From positions 434,001-498,000 of the forward strand of contig NC_005027.1 of NCBI RefSeq assembly GCF_000196115.1: a DNA stretch of 64,000 bases, given 5' to 3'. The stretch is from Rhodopirellula baltica SH 1. GTDB lineage: Bacteria; Planctomycetota; Planctomycetia; Pirellulales; Pirellulaceae. The notes under the pieces were generated by a model, which was given only the letters and a program-made list of their open reading frames with translations, was not told the DNA's origin and did no database searches. The translations under genes were made by a program, and so were the position numbers. This document shows, piece by piece, positions 36,277-44,680 of this stretch (position 1 is its first letter; every line of letters begins with the position of its first letter).

Positions 36277-39200
36277 TCACACAGTGGTCTCAATGGTGAT
36301 CGTGAGCATTTCTTCCACGGCCAATCCATAGCGGTCCGTTGACAACACACGGATGCTGTAGCTGGATTGCGTGGATGCATCGGCTTCGAAGTTGGTCGTC
36401 AACACACCATCCACAATGGTGAACGATGCATTGTCGGTGTCTCCTTCGCCGGCTACAAATTCGAACGTGTGTTCGTCGAAGTCATTGGCGTCGGTCGCAG
36501 TGAACGTGCCGACCGTGGTTCCACTCGCGGCACCATCAGCAACCGTTGTTGCGTCCAACAAGATGGCGGTCGGGGCCACGTTTTCTTCGGTGACGATTAG
36601 ATCCGCTGTGTCCTCAAAAGTGAGTCCATCGGAATCGGTCACGCGAACTCGGATCGAGTAGAGAGCTTGGATCGCGTCGTCGGTAGCTTCCGCGGTTCGC
36701 AATGCTCCGTCTACCAAGGTGAACTTGTCATTGTCGAGGTCTCCTTCGCCGGAAACGAATTCGAAGGTGAAGGTATCACCGGCGTCTTGATCTTCCGCTC
36801 CCAGATTTCCAACCAGGAATCCGCTGGCTTGACCGCTCGCAATGGCTGGGAAGGGCAGTGTCAGTCCTGTGGGAGCATCGTTGATATCGACAACAGTGAT
36901 CACGAAGGATTGACTGACCGTTTCGCCGACGGCATCCGAACTTTGGATACGAACGGAGTACGACGATTGAGTTTCAAAGTCAAAGGTCGCGGCGGTCACC
37001 AGGTTGCCTCCGTCGATCGCGAACAAGGCGTTGTCGGTGTCACCCACACCACTGACCAACGAATACGTGAATGTGTCAGCCACATCCGCGTCCGTGGTGC
37101 TGAGTGCACCCACAACTGTTCCAATGGCAGCGTTTTCTGCGATCGTCGCGTCGTCAAGTGCGATGGCGGTGGGGGCAGAGTTGGTTTCCGTCACGGTGAT
37201 TGTGAACGTCTGCTCCACGAATGAGCCGCCCGCATCGGTGCTTCGCACTCGAATTGAGTAGGACGATTGGGTGTCCATGTCGAGCGTCGTCGCGGTCACC
37301 AAGTTTCCGCCGTCGATCGTGAACGAGGCATTGTCCGTGTCACCGTCGCCAGCGACCAAGGTATAGGTGAACGTGTCCGATGCATCCACATCGGTGGTGC
37401 TGAATGAGCCAACCGTGGTGCCCGAGGTCGAATCTTCGGTGACAACACTGCTGCTGATCGAGATCGCCGTGGGAGCCTCGTTCACATCGGTGATCGAGAT
37501 CGTCAGCGTTTGCTCGAAGGTTGCTCCGTCAGAGTCCGTCGTTTGAACTCGAACGGAGTAAGAATCCTGCGTTTCGAAGTCGAACGTTGTGGCTGTAACG
37601 AGGTTGCTGCCATCGATGGTGAAGGAGGCGTTGTCGGTGTCACCATCGCCGCTGACCAAGGCGTACGTGAACGTGTCGCCGGCATCCGCATCCGTTGTGC
37701 TCAACGCGCCAACGACGGTTCCCGAAGCGACGTCTTCGGCAACGCTGCTGTTATCAATTGCAATCGCAGTCGGCGTTTCATTGACGTCTGTCACCGAGAT
37801 CGTCAGGACTTGTTCGAATGTCGCTCCCGCCGAATCCGTCGTTTGAACTCGAACGGAGTAAGAATCCTGCGTTTCGAAGTCAAACGTTGTCGCTGTGACG
37901 AGGTTGCTGCCATCGATGGTGAAGGCGGCATTGTCAGTGTCACCATCGCCGCTGACCAAGGCGTACGTGAACGTGTCGCCAGCATCCGCATCGGTCGTGC
38001 TCAACGCACCGACGACCGTTCCCGATGCGACGTCTTCAGCGATGGTGTCGTTGTCAATCGCGATCGCGGTTGGCACGGCGTTCGTGCCGGTGATCGTGAT
38101 CGTCAAGACCTGCGTGATGGTTGCTCCAGCCGAGTCCGTCGATTGAACACGAACCGAGTACGACGATTGGGTGTCGAAGTCGAACGTCGTCGCTGTCACC
38201 AAGTTGCTGCCATCAATCGAGAAGGCAGCGTTGTCGGTGTCGCCTTCACCGCTGACGAGGGCATATGTGAACGTGTCACCAGCGTCAGCGTCCGTCGTGC
38301 TCAGAGCACCAACGACAGTGCCAGATGCCACATCTTCGGAGATCGTTGCGTTGTCAATCGCGAGCGACGTTGGAGCGTCGTTGGAATCGGTGATCGACAG
38401 AGTCAGGATTTGTTCAAACGTGGCTCCACCCGAATCGGTCGTTTGCACTCGAATTGAGTAAGACGATTGAGTCTCGAAGTCGAACGTAGTGGCTGTCACG
38501 AGATTGCTGCCACTGATCGTGAAGGCAGCGTTGTCCGTGTCGCCTTCGCCGCTGACCAAGGCATAGGTGAATGTGTCCGAAGCATTCGCGTCGGTCGTGC
38601 TGAGCGACCCCACAGTGGTTCCGACGGTCGCGTGCTCTTCGATATCCGTGTTGTCGATCGAAATCGCGGTTGGCGTTTGGTTGGCTTCGTTTTCCGTGAT
38701 CGTGATCGTCAAGACTTGCTCGAAGGTAGCTCCGGCCGAGTCTTCCGTTTGGACACGAATCGAATAAGACGACTGGGTGTCGAAGTCGAACGTGGTTGCG
38801 GTCACCAAGTTCCCGCCGCTGATGGTGAACGCGGCATTGTCGGTGTCACCTTCTCCGCTGACCAAGGTGTAAGTGAAGGTGTCCGATGCATCGGCGTCCG
38901 TCGTGCTGAATGCACCCACCGTGGTGCCAGACGCGGCGTCTTCCGAAATGCTGCTGTTGTCCAGCGAAATCGCGGTGGGGACTTCGTTGGTGTCAGTCAC
39001 GGTGATCGTGAGGACTTGTTCGAAGGTCGCGCCGGCGGAATCGGTCGTCTGAACTCGGATCGAGTAGGAAGACTGAGTTTCGAAGTCGAACGTGGTCGCG
39101 GTGACCAGGTTGTTTCCACTGATGGTGAAGGCAGCGTTGTCCGTGTCGCCATCGCCACTGACCAGGGCATAGGTGAACGTGTCCGACGCATCGTCGTCCG

Positions 39201-42200
39201 TGGTGGTGAACGAGCCAACCGTCGTTCCTGACGCGGTGTCTTCTGCAATCGTGCTGTTGTCGATCGCGATCGCGGTCGGAGCATCGTTCACGTTTGTGGC
39301 GGTGATCGTGAACGTTTCCACGGTCGACAATCCAAACGGATCGGTGCTTTGGATTCGGACCGAGTAAGACGATTGGGTTTCGAAGTCCAGCGACGCGGCG
39401 GTCACCAAGTTGTTGCCGTCAATCGCGAAGGATGCATTGTCGGTATCTCCCGTGCCACTGACCAACGTGTAGACGAACGAGTCCATTGTGTTGGCGTCGG
39501 TCGTGCTGAGCGTGCCGACGGTGGTGCCGATGTCTGCGTTTTCCTCGACGTCGTTGTTGTCAATCGCGATGGCGGTGGGCGCCACGTTGGTCGACGTGAT
39601 GGTGATCGTGAAGGTTTCTTCGGTGGACAGCCCATCCGCATCCTGTGCTCTCACTCGCACCGAATAAGACGATTGGGTTTGCTGGTTGGCCGCAAACGCG
39701 GTCACCAATTCTCCATTGGAGATGGTGAACGAAGCGTTGTCCGTGTCGCCGGTTCCCGAAACCAACGTGTAGGTGATCGTGTCGCCGGAATCCGGATCAT
39801 CGGTGCCCAGAGTTCCAACCGTCGTGCCGCTTGGTTCACCGGTTGCAACGTGGGTTCCCGACAAAGTGATCGTGGTCGGTGCTTCGTTGACGCTGGAAAC
39901 CGTGATGGTGAAGGTTTCTTCGGTGAATTCGCCCGTCGAGTCGGTGCTGCGAACTCGGATCGTCAGCGTGCCTTGCGTTTCAGCATCCAAAGATCCGGCG
40001 GTTTGCAATTCATCGCCGTCGATTTGGAACAACGCATTGTCGTCGTCGCCTTCACCGGTCACGAAGGTGTACGTGAACGTGTCACCGGATGTCGGGTCGG
40101 TGGAGCTGAATGTGCCCACGGTATCTCCGGCCGATCCGTTCTCAGCCACGGTGGAATCGCTGAGCGAGATCGCAGTCGGTCCTTCGTTGCTTTGAACAAT
40201 CGTGAAGACTTGTTCAAAAGTTTCGCCGCCCGAATCCGTTGTTTGGATTCGGATGCTGTAACTGCTTTGCGTGTCGAAGTCGATCGTTGTCGCCGTTCGC
40301 AGTTCATTGCCCACGATGGTGAACGAGGCGTTGTCCGTGTCACCAGTGCCGGATACCAACGCATAGGTGAACGTGTCGGATGCATCCACGTCGGTGGTGG
40401 TGAAGGATCCAACGACGGTTCCCGAGACCGAATCATCCGCAACCGAATCATCGCTCAGAGCGATCGCGGTGGGAGCTTCGTTGATGTCATCGACATTGAT
40501 GGTGAAGGTCTGATCGAATGACAATCCGCCTTGGTCGGTGGTGCGAACCACGACGGTGTAGCTGCTCTTGGTTTCAAAATCGAGCGATTCTGTGGCGACC
40601 AACGAATTGCCAGAGATGGCAAATGTGGTGTCGGTGGTGCTGCCGTCGATCGAAACGATGCTGTAAGTGAACGTGTCCCCGGTGTTGCTATCGGTGGTCG
40701 AAAGGTCGCCAACCGAAGTGCTCGCCGCTTCGTTTTCAGCGATCGATGTGTCGCTCAGCGAAATCCCGGTGGGAGCGACATTTTGATCGGTAACCGTCAA
40801 CGTGAAGACACGCTCAAGAGTGCGACCAGTCGAGTCGGTGGTCTGCACGCGGATGGTGTAGGTGTCTTGCACCGATGAGTCGAAAACTTCTGCGGTCAAC
40901 AAAGTGTTGCCCGAGATGGTGAACGAACTGTTGTCCGTGTCACCTGTGCCAGAAACCAATGCATAGGTGTGTGTGTCGCCCGAGTCAGGATCCATCGTGG
41001 AGAACGTTCCCACGGAAGTTCCCACGGCAACATTTTCTGCCACGGTGGTGCTGGAAAGGCTGATGTTTGTCGGTGCTTGGGCATCCGGTAGATCCGGAAT
41101 GTTTGGCGTCGACAATCCGACGACTCGTCGCAACAAATCGCTCGCGTCGAGTGGGCTCAGTCCGTCTTGTCCCGTCACATCACCGAGCAGGTTCGGGTCG
41201 ATCGCGGCGAAAGGCACAAAGGTTTCGCCGGATGCGGTTGCGTCGGTGACAACAAAGCCGCTGTCCAAGTCGACTCCTACACGAGCAACCAACCGAGCAT
41301 CTTCGGCGTCGTAACGACGGTTGGCGTTGACGTCGCCGGGGAACGCGACGACTTGAATGGCATCGTCCGCGCTGGCGGTCATGGCTCCCGCATTCACATC
41401 CAACGAACTGATCGTCAGGCTGCCAGTCGAACCATAAGGAGCGTCTTCTGGAATGGTCGCGATCAAGTCGATGATGTCGGCTTGGCCCGCGTCCATGGCC
41501 TCCAGGCTGAAGAACGTGATCGTTGCAACGCCGGGGGTGTCCAAGTTCGCTTCGACTTGGCTGCCGGTGGGGGCATCAGCACCAAGTTGAACGCCCGAGA
41601 TATCAAGCAGTGCAGGATCGTACTGGATTGTCATGGTGACCGACGTCACGCCATCCGCATTGCTCAGTTGAATCGGCAGCCCGGCTGGCAATTCCGTGCC
41701 GCTGCCACCGACGGGCAACTGAACCGTTTGGCTGGGTCCGCGAACGATGTCGGGCAACCCAACAACCAACGACGCGGGACTGGCAACGGTGAACGTCGTT
41801 ACAAAGTTGCCGCCGGCGGTTCCGTTGTCATCGCCATCAAGAAGCTCGCCGTCAGCCAGATCGGTGAAGCCGTCGCTGGCACTTCGAAGAGTCGCTGTGT
41901 AGGTGTCGGCAGCGAGCGGTCCATCGGTTGCAATGAATGTAACGGTTGTGCCGTTGATAACGAGTGAACCGCGCACTTCACCAGTCGTTGCACCCTGCAA
42001 CGTCACGTCAGCGGCGCCCGCCGCTCCAGCTTCAGTGTCGTACAAGTTGATTTTTTGGACGCTGATCTCTTCGCTCAACTCAGCGGTGAAGCCGGATGGA
42101 GTGGGTGCGAAGGAAGCGATCGTGGCCGCCAAAACGCGACGTGACTCCAGCGATTCGACTTTCAATCGACGATCGCTCGATCCGAGATATCGGCTTTTGT

Positions 42201-42264
42201 GGCGGGAATGACGGGATTTATTCGAAGTCAGACGAGCTAGCAATCGTTGGACAGCGGGTTTCAT
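36277..42264 (-). CDS. Giant surface protein: LEPR-XLL leader, Ig-like, cohesin-like and dockerin-like modules, 16 cadherin-like repeats
   Basis: About 1995 residues from ATG ending at 42264; the longer frame begins with TTG at 42306. The basic leader ends in RRLKVESLESRRVLAA. An Ig-like module comes first, then a cohesin-like domain (VTSVTMTIQYDPALLDISGV ... DIIDLIATIPED). A dockerin-like segment (FPGDVNANRRYDAEDARLVA ... GDVTGQDGLSPLDASDLLRR) follows. From about residue 400 to the end there are 16 repeats of about 100 residues, each starting PTAIxxxxxxIxEDxxxGTxVG and containing FTYxLVSGxGDTDNxxF, which match cadherin-like modules. Probably exported, calcium-stabilised and adhesive. It diverges from the smaller cohesin-like gene at 42.5 kb. 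Confidence 0.87.
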   Translation of the reverse strand: MKPAVQRLLARLTSNKSRHSRHKSRYLGSSDRRLKVESLESRRVLAATIASFAPTPSGFTAELSEEISVQKINLYDTEAGAAGAADVTLQGATTGEVRGSLVINGTTVTFIATDGPLAADTYTATLRSASDGFTDLADGELLDGDDNGTAGGNFVTTFTVASPASLVVGLPDIVRGPSQTVQLPVGGSGTELPAGLPIQLSNADGVTSVTMTIQYDPALLDISGVQLGADAPTGSQVEANLDTPGVATITFFSLEAMDAGQADIIDLIATIPEDAPYGSTGSLTISSLDVNAGAMTASADDAIQVVAFPGDVNANRRYDAEDARLVARVGVDLDSGFVVTDATASGETFVPFAAIDPNLLGDVTGQDGLSPLDASDLLRRVVGLSTPNIPDLPDAQAPTNISLSSTTVAENVAVGTSVGTFSTMDPDSGDTHTYALVSGTGDTDNSSFTISGNTLLTAEVFDSSVQDTYTIRVQTTDSTGRTLERVFTLTVTDQNVAPTGISLSDTSIAENEAASTSVGDLSTTDSNTGDTFTYSIVSIDGSTTDTTFAISGNSLVATESLDFETKSSYTVVVRTTDQGGLSFDQTFTINVDDINEAPTAIALSDDSVADDSVSGTVVGSFTTTDVDASDTFTYALVSGTGDTDNASFTIVGNELRTATTIDFDTQSSYSIRIQTTDSGGETFEQVFTIVQSNEGPTAISLSDSTVAENGSAGDTVGTFSSTDPTSGDTFTYTFVTGEGDDDNALFQIDGDELQTAGSLDAETQGTLTIRVRSTDSTGEFTEETFTITVSSVNEAPTTITLSGTHVATGEPSGTTVGTLGTDDPDSGDTITYTLVSGTGDTDNASFTISNGELVTAFAANQQTQSSYSVRVRAQDADGLSTEETFTITITSTNVAPTAIAIDNNDVEENADIGTTVGTLSTTDANTMDSFVYTLVSGTGDTDNASFAIDGNNLVTAASLDFETQSSYSVRIQSTDPFGLSTVETFTITATNVNDAPTAIAIDNSTIAEDTASGTTVGSFTTTDDDASDTFTYALVSGDGDTDNAAFTISGNNLVTATTFDFETQSSYSIRVQTTDSAGATFEQVLTITVTDTNEVPTAISLDNSSISEDAASGTTVGAFSTTDADASDTFTYTLVSGEGDTDNAAFTISGGNLVTATTFDFDTQSSYSIRVQTEDSAGATFEQVLTITITENEANQTPTAISIDNTDIEEHATVGTTVGSLSTTDANASDTFTYALVSGEGDTDNAAFTISGSNLVTATTFDFETQSSYSIRVQTTDSGGATFEQILTLSITDSNDAPTSLAIDNATISEDVASGTVVGALSTTDADAGDTFTYALVSGEGDTDNAAFSIDGSNLVTATTFDFDTQSSYSVRVQSTDSAGATITQVLTITITGTNAVPTAIAIDNDTIAEDVASGTVVGALSTTDADAGDTFTYALVSGDGDTDNAAFTIDGSNLVTATTFDFETQDSYSVRVQTTDSAGATFEQVLTISVTDVNETPTAIAIDNSSVAEDVASGTVVGALSTTDADAGDTFTYALVSGDGDTDNASFTIDGSNLVTATTFDFETQDSYSVRVQTTDSDGATFEQTLTISITDVNEAPTAISISSSVVTEDSTSGTTVGSFSTTDVDASDTFTYTLVAGDGDTDNASFTIDGGNLVTATTLDMDTQSSYSIRVRSTDAGGSFVEQTFTITVTETNSAPTAIALDDATIAENAAIGTVVGALSTTDADVADTFTYSLVSGVGDTDNALFAIDGGNLVTAATFDFETQSSYSVRIQSSDAVGETVSQSFVITVVDINDAPTGLTLPFPAIASGQASGFLVGNLGAEDQDAGDTFTFEFVSGEGDLDNDKFTLVDGALRTAEATDDAIQALYSIRVRVTDSDGLTFEDTADLIVTEENVAPTAILLDATTVADGAASGTTVGTFTATDANDFDEHTFEFVAGEGDTDNASFTIVDGVLTTNFEADASTQSSYSIRVLSTDRYGLAVEEMLTITIETTV
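36290..41080. repeat. Tandem ~300-bp repeats encoding cadherin-like modules
   Basis: Sixteen tandem units of roughly 300 bases make up most of the giant surface protein gene. Neighbouring units share long exact stretches at DNA level; for example GCGTACGTGAACGTGTCGCC occurs in two adjacent units near 37661 and 37961. Such similarity suggests recent unit duplication or gene conversion. Unit number may vary between strains. Confidence 0.85.
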
Positions 42265-42516
42265 AGATGGGAGACCTTGTTCGACCAAGGGTCGAGAGAA
42301 AAGCAATACTGCCGTCCCTGCTGAGGTTGGATTGTCACGCGGTCCCTGGCGACAAACGGAGTGCTCAATTCGAGCCCACGATGATTTTAAGACGACGCCG
42401 AACGAATTTCGTCACCGGGCTTTTGAAATTTTTTTAGAAATTTTGTGTGCGTTGATGCGTCAGAGGTATCGTTGAGTGAGACATCGAAACAACAAGAAAG
42501 ACTCTGGCAAGCTCTG

Positions 42517-43704
42517 ATGAAACCTTCTCGATCCCGTCGCCTTTCCGTTGAATCGCTCGAAGGCCGACGCCTTCTCGCAGCGGTCAATATTCCTGATGAC
42601 CTCACGTCGGCACCCGATGCGATCGTCTCTGTTCCAGTGAACATTGACTCGGCAACCGGAGTGCGTGCGGCGGAGATTCGGTTGAGCTACGACACGTCGG
42701 TGTTGGATCTCGATGCTGATGACATCGACTTCGGCAGTATTTGGGGGGCCGGAAGTGACACCCAAGTCACTGCGAATGTGGACGACGCGGCGGGAACAGT
42801 GGTCATCTTTGTTTCTGCCTCCAGTGCGTTGACTGACGTTTCCGGCAGTCTGGTCGAACTTCCGTTTTCAGTGGCTAGCAACGCAGTGGTGGATAGCACC
42901 ACGGTGCTGGACCTGACACAAGTCACATTGAACGAAGGACAAATCTCGGTCGATCCAGCACCCGTTTCCGGATCGGACTCAACCGACGGATTGATCACCA
43001 TCACCGCGGCAGCAACCGGCGATGACTCGATCTCTGGATTTGTATACGCGGACGCAAACAATGACAACGTTGTTGGAACCGGCGAAGCCATCCCGGGCGT
43101 CACAGTCACTCTAACCAACACATCCACCGGCGCAGAATTTCAGACAACCACTGATGCCGACGGCAGTTACGAGTTCACCGATTTGGCACCCGGCGAATAT
43201 GAAATTGTTCAGTCGCAACCAGTCGCTTACTTGGACAGTGGTGTCAACGAGCTGACCGTCACGCTTGTCGAAGGCACCGCGCCCGAAGATCAGAACTTCC
43301 GCGAACTGGGGCTGCTTCCTCAGTACATCTTCAATCGCTTGCACACGAACACGGTGATGCCCGTTGGTTCTGACAATTGGAACGACGCAATCAGCGAGAT
43401 CAACACCTTCGCCGAGTCAACGAATAGCTCCAGTGCGACAAGTTCTGCGGCAGCAAGTTCCAGTGTCGTGGCGGCATCCACTTCGTCCGCTAGCGGGACC
43501 GAGGCAACCACCACCGCGACTTCGGATTCAACGGCCAGCGGCGAACCCTTGATGGATGAGTCAACCACATCGCCGGTAACTTCCACCGCATCGAGTGTTG
43601 CCACCGCACAAACGGCGGCGATGGGAACCCCCGTTGGTTCCGGTGACGACGACTCGGATGACACCGCCGCGGTCGATGAAGTTTTTGCAAACAATCTGTT
43701 TTAG
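42517..43704 (+). CDS. Cohesin-like surface protein with SdrD_B-type module
   Basis: About 395 residues from ATG 42517 (MKPSRSRRLSVESLEGRRLL); a longer frame begins at 42445. The leader carries the LEPR-XLL motif. A cohesin-like domain spans about residues 25-165, with GVRAAEIRLSYDTSVLDLDA, an interior ITANVDDAAGTVVIFVSAS-like core and LDLTQVTLNEG. An SdrD_B/CNA-B module (about 175-265) contains FVYADANNDNVVGTGEAIPG and GSYEFTDLAPGEYEI. The C-terminus is Ser/Thr/Ala-rich and low complexity, possibly wall-spanning. It diverges from the giant cadherin gene and is paralogous to the next gene. Confidence 0.8.
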   Translation: MKPSRSRRLSVESLEGRRLLAAVNIPDDLTSAPDAIVSVPVNIDSATGVRAAEIRLSYDTSVLDLDADDIDFGSIWGAGSDTQVTANVDDAAGTVVIFVSASSALTDVSGSLVELPFSVASNAVVDSTTVLDLTQVTLNEGQISVDPAPVSGSDSTDGLITITAAATGDDSISGFVYADANNDNVVGTGEAIPGVTVTLTNTSTGAEFQTTTDADGSYEFTDLAPGEYEIVQSQPVAYLDSGVNELTVTLVEGTAPEDQNFRELGLLPQYIFNRLHTNTVMPVGSDNWNDAISEINTFAESTNSSSATSSAAASSSVVAASTSSASGTEATTTATSDSTASGEPLMDESTTSPVTSTASSVATAQTAAMGTPVGSGDDDSDDTAAVDEVFANNLF

Positions 43705-44036
43705 CGAAGCTTTTGAATCCCGCGTTTCGGGCACGAACTATTTGCTCGTGCCATGAAACAGATTTCTGTTTGCAATCTGTGTTTCCGCTTCGCATTGCCC
43801 GCTAAGAAAACGATCTGAGTCACTTAGATGACTCTCAATGAAACTCGGTTTTGCGCCAGCGAATTCTTGCAGAGTGTTCGCTGAGTGACGTTGACACAAA
43901 TGTTCAGCCTGGACTACTTCTTTGATTGAAGTCCCCAAGTTCGATTGGAGTTTCGAACTCCAATTGAATTTGCTGGGCGTTCATTGCACTCGCGATGAAC
44001 AGAAGATTCCATTCGGAAACATACATGGGAGCCAGG
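43705..44036. other. Intergenic region between two cohesin-like genes
   Basis: No gene is supported. A 7-base hairpin, GGCACGA (43730-43736) and TCGTGCC (43746-43752), lies just after the first gene without a T run. The right end holds the ribosome binding region of the second gene. Confidence 0.45.
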
Positions 44037-44672
44037 ATGGCCAAAACATGTCGCGCGTTGACGACCGAGCGTTTGGAAGGTCGACACTTGATGGCAAGTG
44101 TTTCGTTGGACCTCATCGGACCAGTTCCGATGCAAGAGTCCGTGGCTTCGATCCGAGTCGAAGATGCTCCCGCACTTCGAGCTGCCGAGATTCGATTTGA
44201 GTTCGACCCTCAGTTCGTGCAAATCGAAAAAGAAGACATCCGCCCCGGTGCGATCTGGAACAACAAAGCCGCTCTCATTGCGAATGTCGATGAGGAATCC
44301 GGCACCGTGGTTGCCTATGTGTTTTCCACTCAGCCGATCCTCGGCAGCGACGGCAACTTGCTCGACATCGAAATCGATCAATCGCGAAATGCGGCTTGCT
44401 TGACTCCGGCAAAGTTGGATCTCCAACATGTCCGGTTGAACGAAGGCACAATCGAATTGGAATCCGAACCCGTCGCGGGACCGGACCCAACGGACCGTTC
44501 TGCAATGCGTTCCGCACGCTCGACAGACATGTTTGCACCGCCGGAGACGAAGCCATTCATTGGCCCGGTCTTGCCGGACCACTTGAAACCCAGCCACGTG
44601 GACACGGTCATGAACGATATCTTCCGATCACCCGTTCACGGAAGAATGCTTGGCTTTCAACGCAACGGTTGA
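44037..44672 (+). CDS. Small cohesin-like surface protein
   Basis: About 211 residues from ATG 44037, with GGAG (44028-44031) just upstream. The leader reads MAKTCRALTTERLEGRHLMA, a compact LEPR-XLL-type motif. One cohesin-like domain (about residues 22-150) closely parallels the preceding protein: ALRAAEIRFEFDPQFVQIEK, IANVDEESGTVVAYVFS and LDLQHVRLNEGTIEL. The SdrD_B and Ser/Thr-rich regions of the paralogue are absent. It ends nine bases before the convergent DUF1501 gene. A cohesin would be expected to bind a dockerin on another surface protein; partner unknown. Confidence 0.75.
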   Translation: MAKTCRALTTERLEGRHLMASVSLDLIGPVPMQESVASIRVEDAPALRAAEIRFEFDPQFVQIEKEDIRPGAIWNNKAALIANVDEESGTVVAYVFSTQPILGSDGNLLDIEIDQSRNAACLTPAKLDLQHVRLNEGTIELESEPVAGPDPTDRSAMRSARSTDMFAPPETKPFIGPVLPDHLKPSHVDTVMNDIFRSPVHGRMLGFQRNG

Positions 44673-44680
44673 ATGACCGG

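Noticed and set aside
36290..41080. CRISPR-like or satellite array
   Set aside because: Regular DNA repeats are about 300 bases and encode in-frame cadherin-like modules of one protein; no short repeats with unique spacers.
37510..41967. Long plus-strand Arg-rich frames across the giant gene
   Set aside because: Antisense shadows caused by codon bias and repeats in the cadherin-like gene.
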